Source: Desulfococcaceae bacterium (GTDB lineage: Bacteria > Desulfobacterota > Desulfobacteria > Desulfobacterales > Desulfosalsimonadaceae). From it: 42,330 nucleotides of DNA. The notes beneath the pieces are model-generated. The model searched no databases. It saw only the letters and a program-made list of their open reading frames with translations, and had not been told where the DNA came from. The stretch is taken from the NCBI GenBank assembly GCA_030145385.1, contig JAQYVU010000035.1, positions 1 through 42,330 on the forward strand, written 5' to 3'. A program made the translations under genes and the position numbers. Of the stretch, positions 33,801 to 41,707 are shown one piece after another (positions within the stretch are counted from its first letter, which is position 1; each line of letters begins with the position of its first letter).

Positions 33801-35557
33801 CCACTCAGGGATACGGTTCCGACGCCCTGGTCAATTTCAGCATCCGTCACATTGGCAGAATCCCAGGAAAGCACGGAGGATTCGCCTTCAAAGATGGATT
33901 CCGGATTTGCCGTTAAAGTAACTACAGGTACCGGAATTGGGGAGACGGTTATAGTTACGCTGCTGGTTGTTGTGCCGCCGGGGCCTGTGGCGGTAAGAGC
34001 GTATGTGGTTGTTGCTGTCGGAGTTACTTCAACAGAGCCATTTAATGCAACAGATCCAATATTTGGCAAAATTTCACATGTGTCAGCATCTGTGGACGTC
34101 CATGTCAATATAACGGAATCCCCTTCAAAGATATCCGTACTTGAAGCATTCAGGGTAACAACAGGCTGAGGAATAATAGAAACCGTCACTGTTGCCTGGT
34201 CGGAAACCGACCCTCCGGGACCCGTTGCTGTGATGGTATAGGTCGTGGTTTCTGCGGGAGTTACAGTATACGATCCTGCTGCATCGACCGGGCCGATGCC
34301 CGGTTCAATGCTTATGCTATCGGCATTTTCCGCGTTCCAGGACAATGTTGAGATTCCGACGCTTAAGATCGTTTCAGGCGTTGCCGTGATAGAGACTGCG
34401 GGCACAGGAATCGGGGTGACGGTCACGGTAACACTGCTGGTTGCCGTACCGCCGTATCCTGTCGCCGTTATTGTATATGTTGTGGTTACTGTCGGGGCTA
34501 CATCAACAGACCCATTTAATGCACCAGATTCAATATTCGGGGTGATGACACAGGTATCTGCATGGCTGGATGTCCATGACAATATAACGGATTCGCCTTC
34601 AAAAATATCTGTTTGAGAAGCGTCCAGCGTAACGACCGGTTGCGGGGCAACAGAAACATTTAGCATCACTTGCTTGGAAACAGCGCCTTCAGCACCCGTG
34701 GCTGTAATGGTGTAGGTTGTCGTTTCTGTTGGTGACACAGTTAAAGATCCCGTCAAGGCGACATTGCCGATGCCATTATCAATGGAGACTGTCTCTGCTG
34801 AAGCCGAAGACCATGTCAGCGTTGCGCTTTGCCCGACAAAGATGGATACCGGTGAACAGTTAAAGGAGACGGATGTTCCTTGCTGAACGATTTCAACAGA
34901 AAGATAGGTGCCCGGTTTGCTGTTCAGTTCGGTGGTGATCGTATTCGTATCTGAAAGATTAAGATATGATACAAGAATGAAATCGTCTGACTTGAAATCA
35001 TCTGTTTCAAAAAGCAGCTCGCCGTTTATGACAATCGAACCGCTGGTGACCCTGCTGCTGCCGTCTTTATTGCCGTTTTTGACCATAAGGAATCCATCAC
35101 CGGGCGTTGCGGTAAAAGAATCCGTATATATATCCGTTTTGCCTTTGGTCCTGATATACTGACCTGGCGAAAATACCGCTGAACCGGAGGTTTGAATTTC
35201 GATTGTCAGAAACGAATCCGGGGCGCTGGTAAGTTCAACTTTAAGGGTGTTTGTATTATTTGCCTGTATCGGAGCCATTAACATGGCTTCGTTTTGTTCA
35301 AAATCATTCGGGTCAAATATCAGTTCATCATTTAAATAAATATAAGCGCTGGAAACCCTGTTCGTTTTGTCATCATTGCCGTTTTTGACAAACAGATAAT
35401 ATTCTCCAGGGACCGCATCAAAGGATTCGGTATAGAACTCTGCTTCACCGGTTGTTCGGGTGTAAGCGCTGGGGCCAAACAACGTTGCTGCGGAAACTGT
35501 GGCAGCCAGAAAGAATGTGATGCCGATAACAATCAGACAAACCAGATGCTTTTTCAT
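27863..35557 (-). CDS. Giant Rhs/YD-repeat protein with Ig-like repeats and NHL propeller
   Basis: A 2564-aa exported protein. A signal peptide (cut near 23) is followed by two related ~100-aa domains (about 24-225) and six Ig/PKD-like repeats of about 79 aa (about 227-694; TTTYTITATG hallmark). Next come a transthyretin-like carboxypeptidase-regulatory domain (about 735-800), Asp-rich calcium-type repeats (DTNGDGIVDAIDADGDN, about 956) and a six-bladed NHL propeller (about 1240-1570; ADTNNHRIRKV, TTVAGNG). YD repeats (about 1600-2420) end in the RHS core DPIGFAGGDTDLYGYCLNDPVN. The last ~120 residues are a variable tip (LTMTAGYTAVHAIADLAIIGALGY, then acidic). Such shells enclose a toxin tip. 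The tip has no recognised toxin motif. AAGGTG precedes the ATG. Confidence 0.92.
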   Translation of the reverse strand: MKKHLVCLIVIGITFFLAATVSAATLFGPSAYTRTTGEAEFYTESFDAVPGEYYLFVKNGNDDKTNRVSSAYIYLNDELIFDPNDFEQNEAMLMAPIQANNTNTLKVELTSAPDSFLTIEIQTSGSAVFSPGQYIRTKGKTDIYTDSFTATPGDGFLMVKNGNKDGSSRVTSGSIVINGELLFETDDFKSDDFILVSYLNLSDTNTITTELNSKPGTYLSVEIVQQGTSVSFNCSPVSIFVGQSATLTWSSASAETVSIDNGIGNVALTGSLTVSPTETTTYTITATGAEGAVSKQVMLNVSVAPQPVVTLDASQTDIFEGESVILSWTSSHADTCVITPNIESGALNGSVDVAPTVTTTYTITATGYGGTATSSVTVTVTPIPVPAVSITATPETILSVGISTLSWNAENADSISIEPGIGPVDAAGSYTVTPAETTTYTITATGPGGSVSDQATVTVSIIPQPVVTLNASSTDIFEGDSVILTWTSTDADTCEILPNIGSVALNGSVEVTPTATTTYALTATGPGGTTTSSVTITVSPIPVPVVTLTANPESIFEGESSVLSWDSANVTDAEIDQGVGTVSLSGSLPVSPAETTTYTITVIGPEGAATDSVTITVSAPPLPIVSISATPATIASGETTELSWYSEYADTCVISPDIGAIALSGSEIISPERTTTYIITATGAGGSATAQVKVIVASQTDPLPEGSFGSQYEDLIPPDATLQTYDAERFSLINGTILDTQGSPIQGVNVGILHHLEYGTAITDSEGSFSLPVEGGSSMTAVYTLDGLITSHRSVDVPWNGFAIIDPIVMIPVDTKSTTIAFDGNPATVMSHISTPVSDEFGTRSCTLIFTGDNRAYEVDANGNTIRELNSGTVRATEFFTIEAMPSVLPPTSAYTYCSELAFDEAQRVQFQKPVVVWVDNFLGFDVGSIVPIGYYDRDKGVWVPSDNGVVVKLLDTNGDGIVDAIDADGDNLADDLNGDGTTADEALGLEDPSLYVPGTSFWRSEITHFTPYDCNWPYGPDKDAIDPNAEGKTGTGEGEEDCQTSTGSFIMDRSRVFHEDITIPGTDITLHYASNRVGADNKTIITVPASGTTVPASLKRIEVSLNIAGQKFQQTLDPLPDQVAVFTWEGTDFRNALFAGPVQAGIQVGFVYDAVYYSPGEFAQAFAQVGPNVTEIQARQEVAIWRYEQVIVERDYADVVAEGWTLSPHHRFYAHDLTRIYKGDGSTDIYSPNLLNRFAGIITPGYAGDDGPAAQAQLDNPTGVAVDGEGNVYIADTNNHRIRKVDTDGIITTVAGNGTAGYGGDTGPAMSAQLNGPRGIMFDDSGNLFIADTLNHRIRKVTSDGIITTIAGNGSIMFSGDDGPATSASLYYPQGVAVDSSGNVYVADTEHNRIRKISPNAIITTIAGNGGAYYYGDGGPATMAALFCPKDVETDNKGNIFIADSFNSCIRKIDNSGIITTVAGNGIAGPAAEGVPATDTSLNSPAALALDEQGNIYIADTANHKIRKVNVLGIINTLAGDGSIGIKTGVPPKEGRVPYPLGIAVGPSSQVYFSAIYDGYIACVLNTGGSGIGSLVSGDGQAYSDPSGETYIIKNGNQHTATQDSNTGALLRYFSYDSNDRLVYIYDRGMNRTTIERDFNGVPTAIISPDGIRTELTVDFQNRLKEVRYPDGGYYSFEYSSGGLETAKVDPNGNRYEHVFDPNGKITDATDAEGGHWCYDVTNNADGTIRTEMTTAEGQQTVYLDRTLPSGEYTSLITGPSGGITDYRKSENGLTVNKSLSCGMDMLFEYAYDPGYRFKYIKSRTLSQPSGLSKTVTEDRLYEDIDNDRILDKTTKTLTVNGNAFTYLIDKPQTQKTLTTPEGRISSSGFDPDTGLTTWTSTPGLFDTAYTYDTRGRLVDVTASTRKSTFGYDADGNLASVTDPENRTTTFSYDPMGRATSMHRPDNTSAWFDYDKNGNMTVLTNPLSVDHGFEYNSVDRNTSYQMPLSGSYSYVYDRDRRLTKTIFPSAKEINNIYDIDYPGRLMQVQTPEGNIDYSYYPCGGKIATITKGSEGIAYDYDGNLLTGKTLSGTLNTSVAMTYNNFFDIDSFSYAGGTEVFTYDMDNLLTSAGRFTIIRNVANGLPESVTSSSFALSRTFNGYGEIGTQSVSVSGQSLSAWNLTMDNTGRIKAKTETVGGTNSDFVYTYDEMGRLLTVTQDGSFVEEYQYNANGSRIYEMNAQRGVAGRSLVYSQEDHLLTAGNVEYAYDPDGFLLSKTEGSDVTSYDYSSQGELLSVGLSSGGYVEYVHDPQGRRIAKKINGAIVEKYLWQGLTRLLAVYDGSNNLVTRFEYADSRMPYAMTKSGVVYYLTYDQVGSLRIVADGSGNVVKRIDYDTFGNIIADTDPTFEVPFGFAGGLHDRDTGLVRFGYRDYDPETGRWTAKDPIGFAGGDTDLYGYCLNDPVNNFDPDGRIVFVLTMTAGYTAVHAIADLAIIGALGYTAQNALEAGLDGPNDPTDPREWIDWANERDQNIQNDTKACETETTWQGPEYDPDQPPDPEDPFWKKILYTTGKIIKLIKGWPH
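28220..28800 (-). repeat. RHS-core direct repeat, copy in the large gene
   Basis: About 580 bp closely matching 24331-24908 in the same orientation. It encodes SDVTSYDYSSQGELLS through CLNDPVN. The substitutions are mostly silent or conservative, so the two copies are recently related or kept alike by gene conversion. Confidence 0.85.
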
Positions 35558-35614
35558 AAATCACCTTTTTTAAAATTAATGAAGCATGTTCAGGGATAAA
35601 AAACAATATGTTAG

Positions 35615-35646
35615 GAATTGATTTGCTGTTAAGTACAAATCAATTC
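35615..35646. repeat. Hairpin in the Rhs gene leader
   Basis: GAATTGATTTG (35615-35625) and CAAATCAATTC (35636-35646) form a perfect 11-bp stem with a 10-nt loop, about 60 bp upstream of the Rhs start codon. It could be an operator or an RNA structure; nothing further can be said. Confidence 0.5.
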
Positions 35647-36685
35647 TCGATGTTTCATAGGTTCCGTCTACTTACCGGACAGCAGAAGAACGGTAAGCAC
35701 AAGAAGCAATAAAAACAGACTGGCTCTAAATTTTGTTCATTGGGGTTGGATCAATGTTCGGCATCGGAATAACGCCTATGAGGCAGGTTCTAATGACCGA
35801 GATCTAAATTTTAAGCCGCCAACGTACCGCTAAGGACTGTTCTTTTTGAAAAAATAATCAAATCGAACTATTATAAAAAATATGCCCAAGCTATGAATAT
35901 TGTTTAAACTTTTGTCTTAATTGCTGGCAGCAAGAGGAGAAAAATACGATGAGGATTAATATTCTGCCGTCGCCCCAAATACTCCGAGGGCAATTGATAT
36001 GAAGTTGACAACCGCAATCACCTATTAAATAACTTGGCAAAAACCGACTTCTGGCCTCTATAATATTGTATGCTTGAGGAGGTCGCATTTGAAAACTTTA
36101 TAACTATCTTCTCTGGCGATTAGCGGAAGCTTCAAGCAAACTATTTCAGAAAACAAACATACCGTTTACGTTAACAGCAAGATAAATATTTTATATTTAA
36201 AGATTTTAATAAGTAGACAGGAGTTTACGATAGTGTAGTTTTTCTGTCAAGAAATAATTACTATTAGTATCACAATGTAATAGCTATTATAGTGTAAAGC
36301 CTTGTATATCAACACTCAATTATTTAACAATGCATTGAAATTTTTTCTCCCGCAAACAATTGCTGATATTTTGTATTCACGTTAACGAGAGATATGGTGG
36401 CAAACTATTTAACAAAGGACAATTTTTGCATTTTGGGGCTCATTAAACACTTAGGACCAGTAGAGTATTTGAACAGCAACCTACTGTGATAATGTCCTTA
36501 AAGTTCTATTCCCTTCTTTTTGGAGAAATATTAATTTTTGTGGAAAAGTTAATATCTATTGATTGGCGACCCTGATAAAAATTTTGGCTATGGTTTTTTT
36601 GCGCCTTTTGGAAGCCGGGATATCTGCCATTTTTCTTAGCGTATAGTTACGCAGAAATCTGGACAGGTACAGGTCAGGTACAGGC
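35647..36685. other. AT-rich region without a supported gene
   Basis: About 1 kb upstream of the Rhs gene. Only a 65-codon minus-strand frame (35891-36088) without ribosome site or protein-like motifs is present. The promoter of the Rhs operon is expected here, but I found no well-spaced -35/-10 pair on the minus strand. Confidence 0.5.
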
Positions 36686-36715
36686 CCAATAAGAATATAG
36701 CTATATTTTTATTGG
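36686..36715. repeat. 30-bp near-perfect palindrome
   Basis: CCAATAAGAATATAG followed directly by CTATATTTTTATTGG: 15-bp arms with no loop and one mismatch. It stands 47 bp after the lipoprotein stop. It may be a terminator, a protein-binding site or a recombination scar. The direct repeat GGTACAGG/TCAGGTACAGG precedes it. Confidence 0.6.
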
Positions 36716-36761
36716 ACAAAGTGAACTTTCCGGGATTTGGGAAAAACCCAATCGGCTGCTT

Positions 36762-37421
36762 TTAATTACATTCTTTGCGATCAGTCACAACAACACCTGG
36801 CGGAATGCTAAACACGTCATCTTTTAAATCAAATTCAATATTTTCATAAACCATGGTCTGATTTTTGTCTTTCGTAAGGTTTATTTTTGCCAGTTTAATG
36901 CCTTGTTCTTTGCTTACCGCAAAAATACTGCCCTGCATTTCCAGCAAATAACAAGATTTTCCACGAATGATGTCTTCGCCGATGATCCGGGCATTGTCAT
37001 AGTTAAAATGCCAGTCTCGGGCTTTGTCATAATTTGATTCATTCCAGGCACCATTGGTCGGGCAGCGACATGCTTTTTTTTCATCCGGATAATAATGATA
37101 ATCATGGACCCCATCGACATTATAAATGTAGACATAGCGCTTACCGGCCCGAATCAGGTCTTCACGGAACCGATAAAACGGCTGACCGTTTTTTTCAAAC
37201 TGAAAATACATCCGCTTTACCAGCATTCCCCTGATCCGGTACTCCTGACCATATGAATTAATATTTTTGTTTTTTGACTCCAGTTCGGCAATAATCAGCG
37301 CCTGGGCGCGGTGAACGGATTTGTCTTTTCCTGCACACCCCAGCATGGCAAGTACGAGGATCAGAATCATTGCACATTGTATCTTTACCCATTTTATTTT
37401 TGGCCATTGTTTTCTTAACAT
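36762..37421 (-). CDS. Lipoprotein, LolA-like fold candidate
   Basis: A 219-aa protein with an N-terminal hydrophobic segment ending in the lipobox LAMLGC (Cys about 29), so it should be lipidated and membrane-attached. The mature part (YRIRGMLVKRMYFQFEKNGQPFYRFRED, KSCYLLEMQGS, ENIEFDLKDDVFSIPPGV) has the strand pattern of LolA/outer-membrane lipoprotein-sorting-like proteins. One internal CRC motif is unusual. The family call is tentative. GGCGGG precedes ATG 37421; the long basic leader before the hydrophobic core suggests a later ATG (MILILVLAM) is possible. Divergent from priA. Confidence 0.7.
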   Translation of the reverse strand: MLRKQWPKIKWVKIQCAMILILVLAMLGCAGKDKSVHRAQALIIAELESKNKNINSYGQEYRIRGMLVKRMYFQFEKNGQPFYRFREDLIRAGKRYVYIYNVDGVHDYHYYPDEKKACRCPTNGAWNESNYDKARDWHFNYDNARIIGEDIIRGKSCYLLEMQGSIFAVSKEQGIKLAKINLTKDKNQTMVYENIEFDLKDDVFSIPPGVVVTDRKECN

Positions 37422-37712
37422 TGATTTCCCGCCCTGGTGATCATTTGGATTCTGTCCTCATTATCTTGACAATGCTTCATATTATCAAAATATTATTTAC
37501 ATAACAACCGTATGAGAATTTAACCGCCAGCAATATTATGCCTTATGTTGGTCAAATAAGATAATGTTTACTGCCGAACTGAAATACTGTTGAAACTTTT
37601 TCGCCAATGGATTAATTGAAATTAAGATGAACAGCCCATATTCGCTGACAGGCAACTTTGATAAACTCATAAACATTCCAGGATAGCCAGGCTAAAAAAC
37701 CCATCAAATTTC

Positions 37713-40154
37713 ATGACAGATAAAATTCCATATATCGACGTCGCAGTGACGCTTCCGTTATTTAATACCTATACCTATGCAGTTCCGGAATCGCTGAAGG
37801 AAATCATTGCTCCGGGCAAACGGGTGCTTATCCCTTTCGGAAAGCGCAAAATCACCGGTTATGTGCTGGGAACTGCAAAAAATTCAGACATTAAGGGTAT
37901 TAAAAATATCATTGAAGTGCTCGACGAAATCCCGCTGTTTCCGGCTTCAATGATTCCATTTTTTAAATGGCTGTCTGATTATTACATCCACCCCATGGGC
38001 GAAGTTATTAAAGAAGCCCTGCCCGGGGGCATTAATTTAAATGAATGCATTTCAATGAATATTACGGAATGCGGCACCGAATGTTTGTCACAAAAAAAAG
38101 CCGCATCCATTGAAAATGACATATTATGCATTTTGTCTGCTGATTCATGCCGCCAGCAGGATTTAAGCAGGAAGCTTAACCGGGAAGTCCCCAATTCCGT
38201 GATTTGCAAAATGGAAAAAACCGGCCTCATCTGCCGTAAGCGGGAAATAAACAAACCGGTCACCCGCCAAAAAATGCAGCGGTATATCGCTTGTCTGCCC
38301 TCAGAAATACCGGATAAAAAACTTTCCGCGCCCAAACTAAAAATTCTTGAAACAGCCGCGGAATACGGAGAAATCTCCGTATCTGAATTAAAAAAAATTA
38401 TCCCCACAGCTGCCAGTCATATTCGCAAACTGGAGAAAGAAGAGTTAATTTCGATTTTCGATAAACCGGTCTATCGCGATCCGTTCGGAGAATCCGTCGC
38501 GCCGGACACTCCGCCAAAGCTGACCCTGGACCAGCAGCATGTGGTATCCTGCGTTGTAAAAAACCTGGGCGCCGGTTTTAAATCGTTCCTGCTGGCCGGT
38601 GTCACCGGCAGCGGAAAAACCGAAGTTTATATGCATGCCGCTGCCCGGGCAATTAAAAAGGACTTATCCGTACTGGTACTGGTGCCGGAAATTGCCCTGG
38701 TCTCTGAAATTGAACGGCGCTTTCGCGCCCGGTTTGGAGAATGCGTGGCAGTTCTTCACAGCGGGCTTTCCTCCGGCGAACGGTTTGACCAGTGGATACG
38801 CGTCAGCAACCGGCAATGTTCGATTGTCATCGGCGCACGGTCCGCGATCTTTGCACCGCTAACAAACATCGGACTGATTATTGTGGATGAAGAACATGAC
38901 ACCTCCTACAAGCAGGAAAGCCGGTTCCGCTATAATGCCCGGGATATGGCAGTCATCCGGGCCCGGCAGGAAGGTGCTATTGTCCTGTTAGGTTCCGCCA
39001 CTCCTTCCGTCCAGTCGGTTCATAATGTGGCAAACAAAAAATTCAATGAGCTGAGTCTGCAAAAACGGGTATTTTCTCAGGCCATGCCGGACATTTCCGT
39101 GGTGGATCTCAGAAAGCACAAGGATTACAAAGGAACCCGGCGTTTTATTACCATTGATCTGCAAAAAGCCATGAAAGAAACTCTTGACCGGGGGGAGCAG
39201 GTCCTGCTGTTTTTAAACCGGCGGGGATTTGCCAGTTATCCGGTATGCGCGGCATGCGGGGAAGCGCTCAAATGCCGCAACTGTGACATCACCCTCACCC
39301 TTCACCAAAAAGACAATGCCTACAAATGCCACCTGTGCGGGTACTCGATGCCGTCCGTTGCCGTGTGCGGTGAATGCGGGTCAGCCAGTATTAAACGCCT
39401 GGGAATGGGAACCGAAAAGGTTGAAGCCACCATCAAGGGGTTGTTCCCCCAGGCCCGGGTCGCCCGGATGGACCGGGACACGATGACACGCAAAGGCGCG
39501 ATGGTTAAATTGTTAAAAAGCCTCCGGAATCATGAAACCGATATTCTGATCGGCACCCAGATGGTGGCCAAGGGCCATGATTTTCCCGGCATCACGCTTG
39601 TGGGCATCATCTGCGCGGACCTGTCACTCAGCTTTCCGGATTTCCGGGCAGGAGAACTCACATTTCAGGTGCTGGCCCAGGTGGCCGGACGTGCGGGCCG
39701 CGGAGAACGTCCCGGCCGCGTGATCCTCCAGACTTACAGCCCGGATCATTTCAGCATCACCGCTGCCACGGATCATGATTTCATGAAATTCTACAACCAG
39801 GAAATTTCGTTTCGAAAAGCATTTAAATACCCGCCTTTTTCGCGGATGATCCAGCTGAAAATATCCGGCCGCGATCGTGAAAAAACCCGGCAGCAGGCTG
39901 TTGCTATCGGTAGAATGTGTGATGCGATGAAAAAAGGGAACAGTGATTTTCAGCAGTGGGTTGATATTTTAGGTCCGATTGAGGCGCCGATTTCACGCAA
40001 AGCCAACCGCTTTCGCTGGCAAATGATCGTTAAATCCGAAGGGGTGGACATCCTGCACCGGTTTGTCCGGACACTGATATTTGAAAACGGACTGCATCTG
40101 TCCGGCAATCCGGTGAAGGTATCCATAGACGTTGATCCGTTCTTCATGATGTAG
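37713..40154 (+). CDS. priA: Primosomal replication restart helicase PriA
   Basis: An 813-aa protein that reloads the replisome at stalled forks. The 3'-end-binding N-terminal domain begins IPYIDVAVTLPLFNTYTYAVP. Helicase motifs follow: Walker A GVTGSGKT (296-303), DEEH box (392-395) and GSATPS. An eight-Cys zinc region starts at Cys 512 (CAAC, CRNC, CHLC, CGEC). MGTEKVE, GTQMVAKGHDFPG and QVAGRAGRGERPGRV then follow. All expected motifs are intact, and the length is somewhat larger than in E. coli. The ribosome site before ATG 37713 is weak. A CAAGGC palindrome starts on the base after its stop codon. Confidence 0.96.
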   Translation: MTDKIPYIDVAVTLPLFNTYTYAVPESLKEIIAPGKRVLIPFGKRKITGYVLGTAKNSDIKGIKNIIEVLDEIPLFPASMIPFFKWLSDYYIHPMGEVIKEALPGGINLNECISMNITECGTECLSQKKAASIENDILCILSADSCRQQDLSRKLNREVPNSVICKMEKTGLICRKREINKPVTRQKMQRYIACLPSEIPDKKLSAPKLKILETAAEYGEISVSELKKIIPTAASHIRKLEKEELISIFDKPVYRDPFGESVAPDTPPKLTLDQQHVVSCVVKNLGAGFKSFLLAGVTGSGKTEVYMHAAARAIKKDLSVLVLVPEIALVSEIERRFRARFGECVAVLHSGLSSGERFDQWIRVSNRQCSIVIGARSAIFAPLTNIGLIIVDEEHDTSYKQESRFRYNARDMAVIRARQEGAIVLLGSATPSVQSVHNVANKKFNELSLQKRVFSQAMPDISVVDLRKHKDYKGTRRFITIDLQKAMKETLDRGEQVLLFLNRRGFASYPVCAACGEALKCRNCDITLTLHQKDNAYKCHLCGYSMPSVAVCGECGSASIKRLGMGTEKVEATIKGLFPQARVARMDRDTMTRKGAMVKLLKSLRNHETDILIGTQMVAKGHDFPGITLVGIICADLSLSFPDFRAGELTFQVLAQVAGRAGRGERPGRVILQTYSPDHFSITAATDHDFMKFYNQEISFRKAFKYPPFSRMIQLKISGRDREKTRQQAVAIGRMCDAMKKGNSDFQQWVDILGPIEAPISRKANRFRWQMIVKSEGVDILHRFVRTLIFENGLHLSGNPVKVSIDVDPFFMM

Positions 40155-40277
40155 TTAAAACGGTTCCTTTGGCTCCAATACCGCGTTGCCCGATTTCCTC
40201 AAAGCCTCACGACCAGGAGGTCGCTCCGGTTTTCGCAAATCGCGCGCCTTGTCTTGAAACCAAATTATTGTTTTAAC
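40155..40277. repeat. Long CAAGGC palindrome, copy 9
   Basis: Arms of about 59 bp pair around ACGACC-AGGA-GGTCGC. The outer ends GTTAAAACGGTT and TTGTTTTAAC pair. On the minus strand GACAAGGCGC faces GGCAACGCGGT. It begins directly after the priA stop codon. Well preserved. Confidence 0.85.
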
Positions 40278-40532
40278 AACCGGTCTCGGGATTGAACATT
40301 TAACAAACAAAATGTCTATGCACGCACTATAGTGGACCCGTTGTAAAGGACAAAAAAAATCAAATTTAAGGTGTACTCTATCTTTAGTGTTAATCAATCC
40401 TGTCAAGTTGTCGATAAATGAGCAGGGGAAATTTCAGCGCGAGAATGGGCCCTCATTTGCTCGTCGGAGCGCTGAAATTTTTTCTGCGGCAAGCTCGCTT
40501 AAATTTGCTCCATGACTGTTTATTCTTTTTTT

Positions 40533-41426
40533 TCATGCTGCCATTCGTATCAGATCTTTTCCCCAATAGATCTCCACAGGGGTTTTGTCTTCAAGCGATT
40601 GATGAGGGCGCTCAATATTATAAAAATCAAAATACTGCTTCAGTCCCTTAATCAGCTCTTTGACATTTTGATACTCATGCAGGTATATCTCTTCATACTT
40701 CACAGATCGCCACAATCGTTCTATAAAAATATTATCCATTGCCCGGCCCTTGCCGTCCATGCTGATCCGGATACCCTGCTCCAATAATACACCTGTAAAA
40801 TCTTTTCCTGTATACTGGGCTCCCTGATCCGTATTAAAAATATCCGGTCTGCCATATCGACGGATGGCACTCTCAAGGGCATTCACACAAAAATCGTCAT
40901 CCATGGTCACCGAAACTTCCCAGGACAGCACATGGCGGCTGTGCCAGTCCATAATCGCAGTCAAATAGACGAAGCCGCCTGAAAGCCGGATATATGTGAT
41001 ATCCGAACACCAAACCATATTCGGGCGATTGATATTCATTCTCTTCAGAAGATAAGGATAAATTTTATGTTCCCTGCGCGGCGAACTTGTATTTGGCTTC
41101 GGTGCAATGGATTGTATCCCCATTTTACGCATCAAGCGCTGTACGCGTTTCCGGTTCACATGATGCCCCTGACGTTTCAGGTAAATCCGTATCTTCCGGC
41201 TGCCATAAAATGGATGGCGCGTATATTCTTCATCAATCAGTCGCATCAGTTTCAAATTCTCCTGACTTATTCCCGACGGATCGCAACCTGACCGATAGTA
41301 ACTGGATCTGGGCAGACTCAACAATTCACATTGCCGGACGATGCTTAAGTCTGAAAATCCAGGCTGAATACAAGTCCGTTTTTCAGATAAGCTCATCTCT
41401 TGTACCCGACCGTTTTTTTTAACCAC
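40533..41426 (-). CDS. IS3-family transposase OrfB (DDE integrase domain)
   Basis: A 297-aa integrase-like product. An HTH_21-type region ([30 protein letters not shown]) precedes the catalytic core with Asp 142 (WCSDITYI), Asp 200 (NTDQGAQYT) and Glu 236 ([13 protein letters not shown]). This gives the D-D-(35)E spacing of IS3 elements. It is normally made as an OrfAB fusion by -1 frameshifting. It is intact and therefore potentially active. Confidence 0.93.
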   Translation of the reverse strand: MVKKNGRVQEMSLSEKRTCIQPGFSDLSIVRQCELLSLPRSSYYRSGCDPSGISQENLKLMRLIDEEYTRHPFYGSRKIRIYLKRQGHHVNRKRVQRLMRKMGIQSIAPKPNTSSPRREHKIYPYLLKRMNINRPNMVWCSDITYIRLSGGFVYLTAIMDWHSRHVLSWEVSVTMDDDFCVNALESAIRRYGRPDIFNTDQGAQYTGKDFTGVLLEQGIRISMDGKGRAMDNIFIERLWRSVKYEEIYLHEYQNVKELIKGLKQYFDFYNIERPHQSLEDKTPVEIYWGKDLIRMAA

Positions 41427-41707
41427 TCCAGTTCGACCTGCAACTTTCCGATTTGCTGGTAGAGACGATCCTTTTCTGCTTCATAGGTTTCAATGCCACG
41501 ATCCTTGCTCCGGGAAAAAAGTTCCGCCGAATCTTTCAATAACGTCTTTTTCCACTGACCGATCTGATTGGAATGGACCCCATATTCTGTTGCCAGTTCG
41601 CCAATCGTCTTCTGCCCCTTTATTGCATCCAGTGCCACGCGGGCTTTGAATTCTTTGGTGAAGGTCTTTCTCTTTTTCAATTGCTCCTCCTTTTTAGTCA
41701 GGAGCAC
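41393..41707 (-). CDS. IS3-family OrfA with -1 frameshift site
   Basis: A 104-aa protein with an N-terminal helix-turn-helix (EFKARVALDAIKGQKTIGELATEYGVHSNQIGQWKK) and a C-terminal leucine-zipper-like helix. It overlaps orfB by 34 bp. A run of eight A (complement of 41413-41420) lies in the overlap, and in the orfA frame gives the slippery heptamer A-AAA-AAA, which shifts ribosomes -1 into orfB. Confidence 0.92.
   Translation of the reverse strand: MLLTKKEEQLKKRKTFTKEFKARVALDAIKGQKTIGELATEYGVHSNQIGQWKKTLLKDSAELFSRSKDRGIETYEAEKDRLYQQIGKLQVELEWLKKTVGYKR

Noticed and set aside
29524-34616. Several plus-strand open frames of 60-211 codons opposite the large Rhs gene
   Set aside because: They mirror the repetitive Rhs coding sequence (for example 33534-34169 opposite the Ig repeats) and show no start signals or motifs.
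35891-36088. 65-codon minus-strand ORF upstream of the Rhs gene
   Set aside because: No ribosome site, odd composition and AT-rich surroundings; treated as chance.
37440-37510. Divergent promoters between the lipoprotein gene and priA
   Set aside because: TTGACA-like and AT-rich hexamers are present, but no pair has convincing spacing, so no promoter was annotated.
40418-40651. Plus-strand ORF at the left end of the IS3 element
   Set aside because: It overlaps the transposase and its hairpin, with no recognisable domain.
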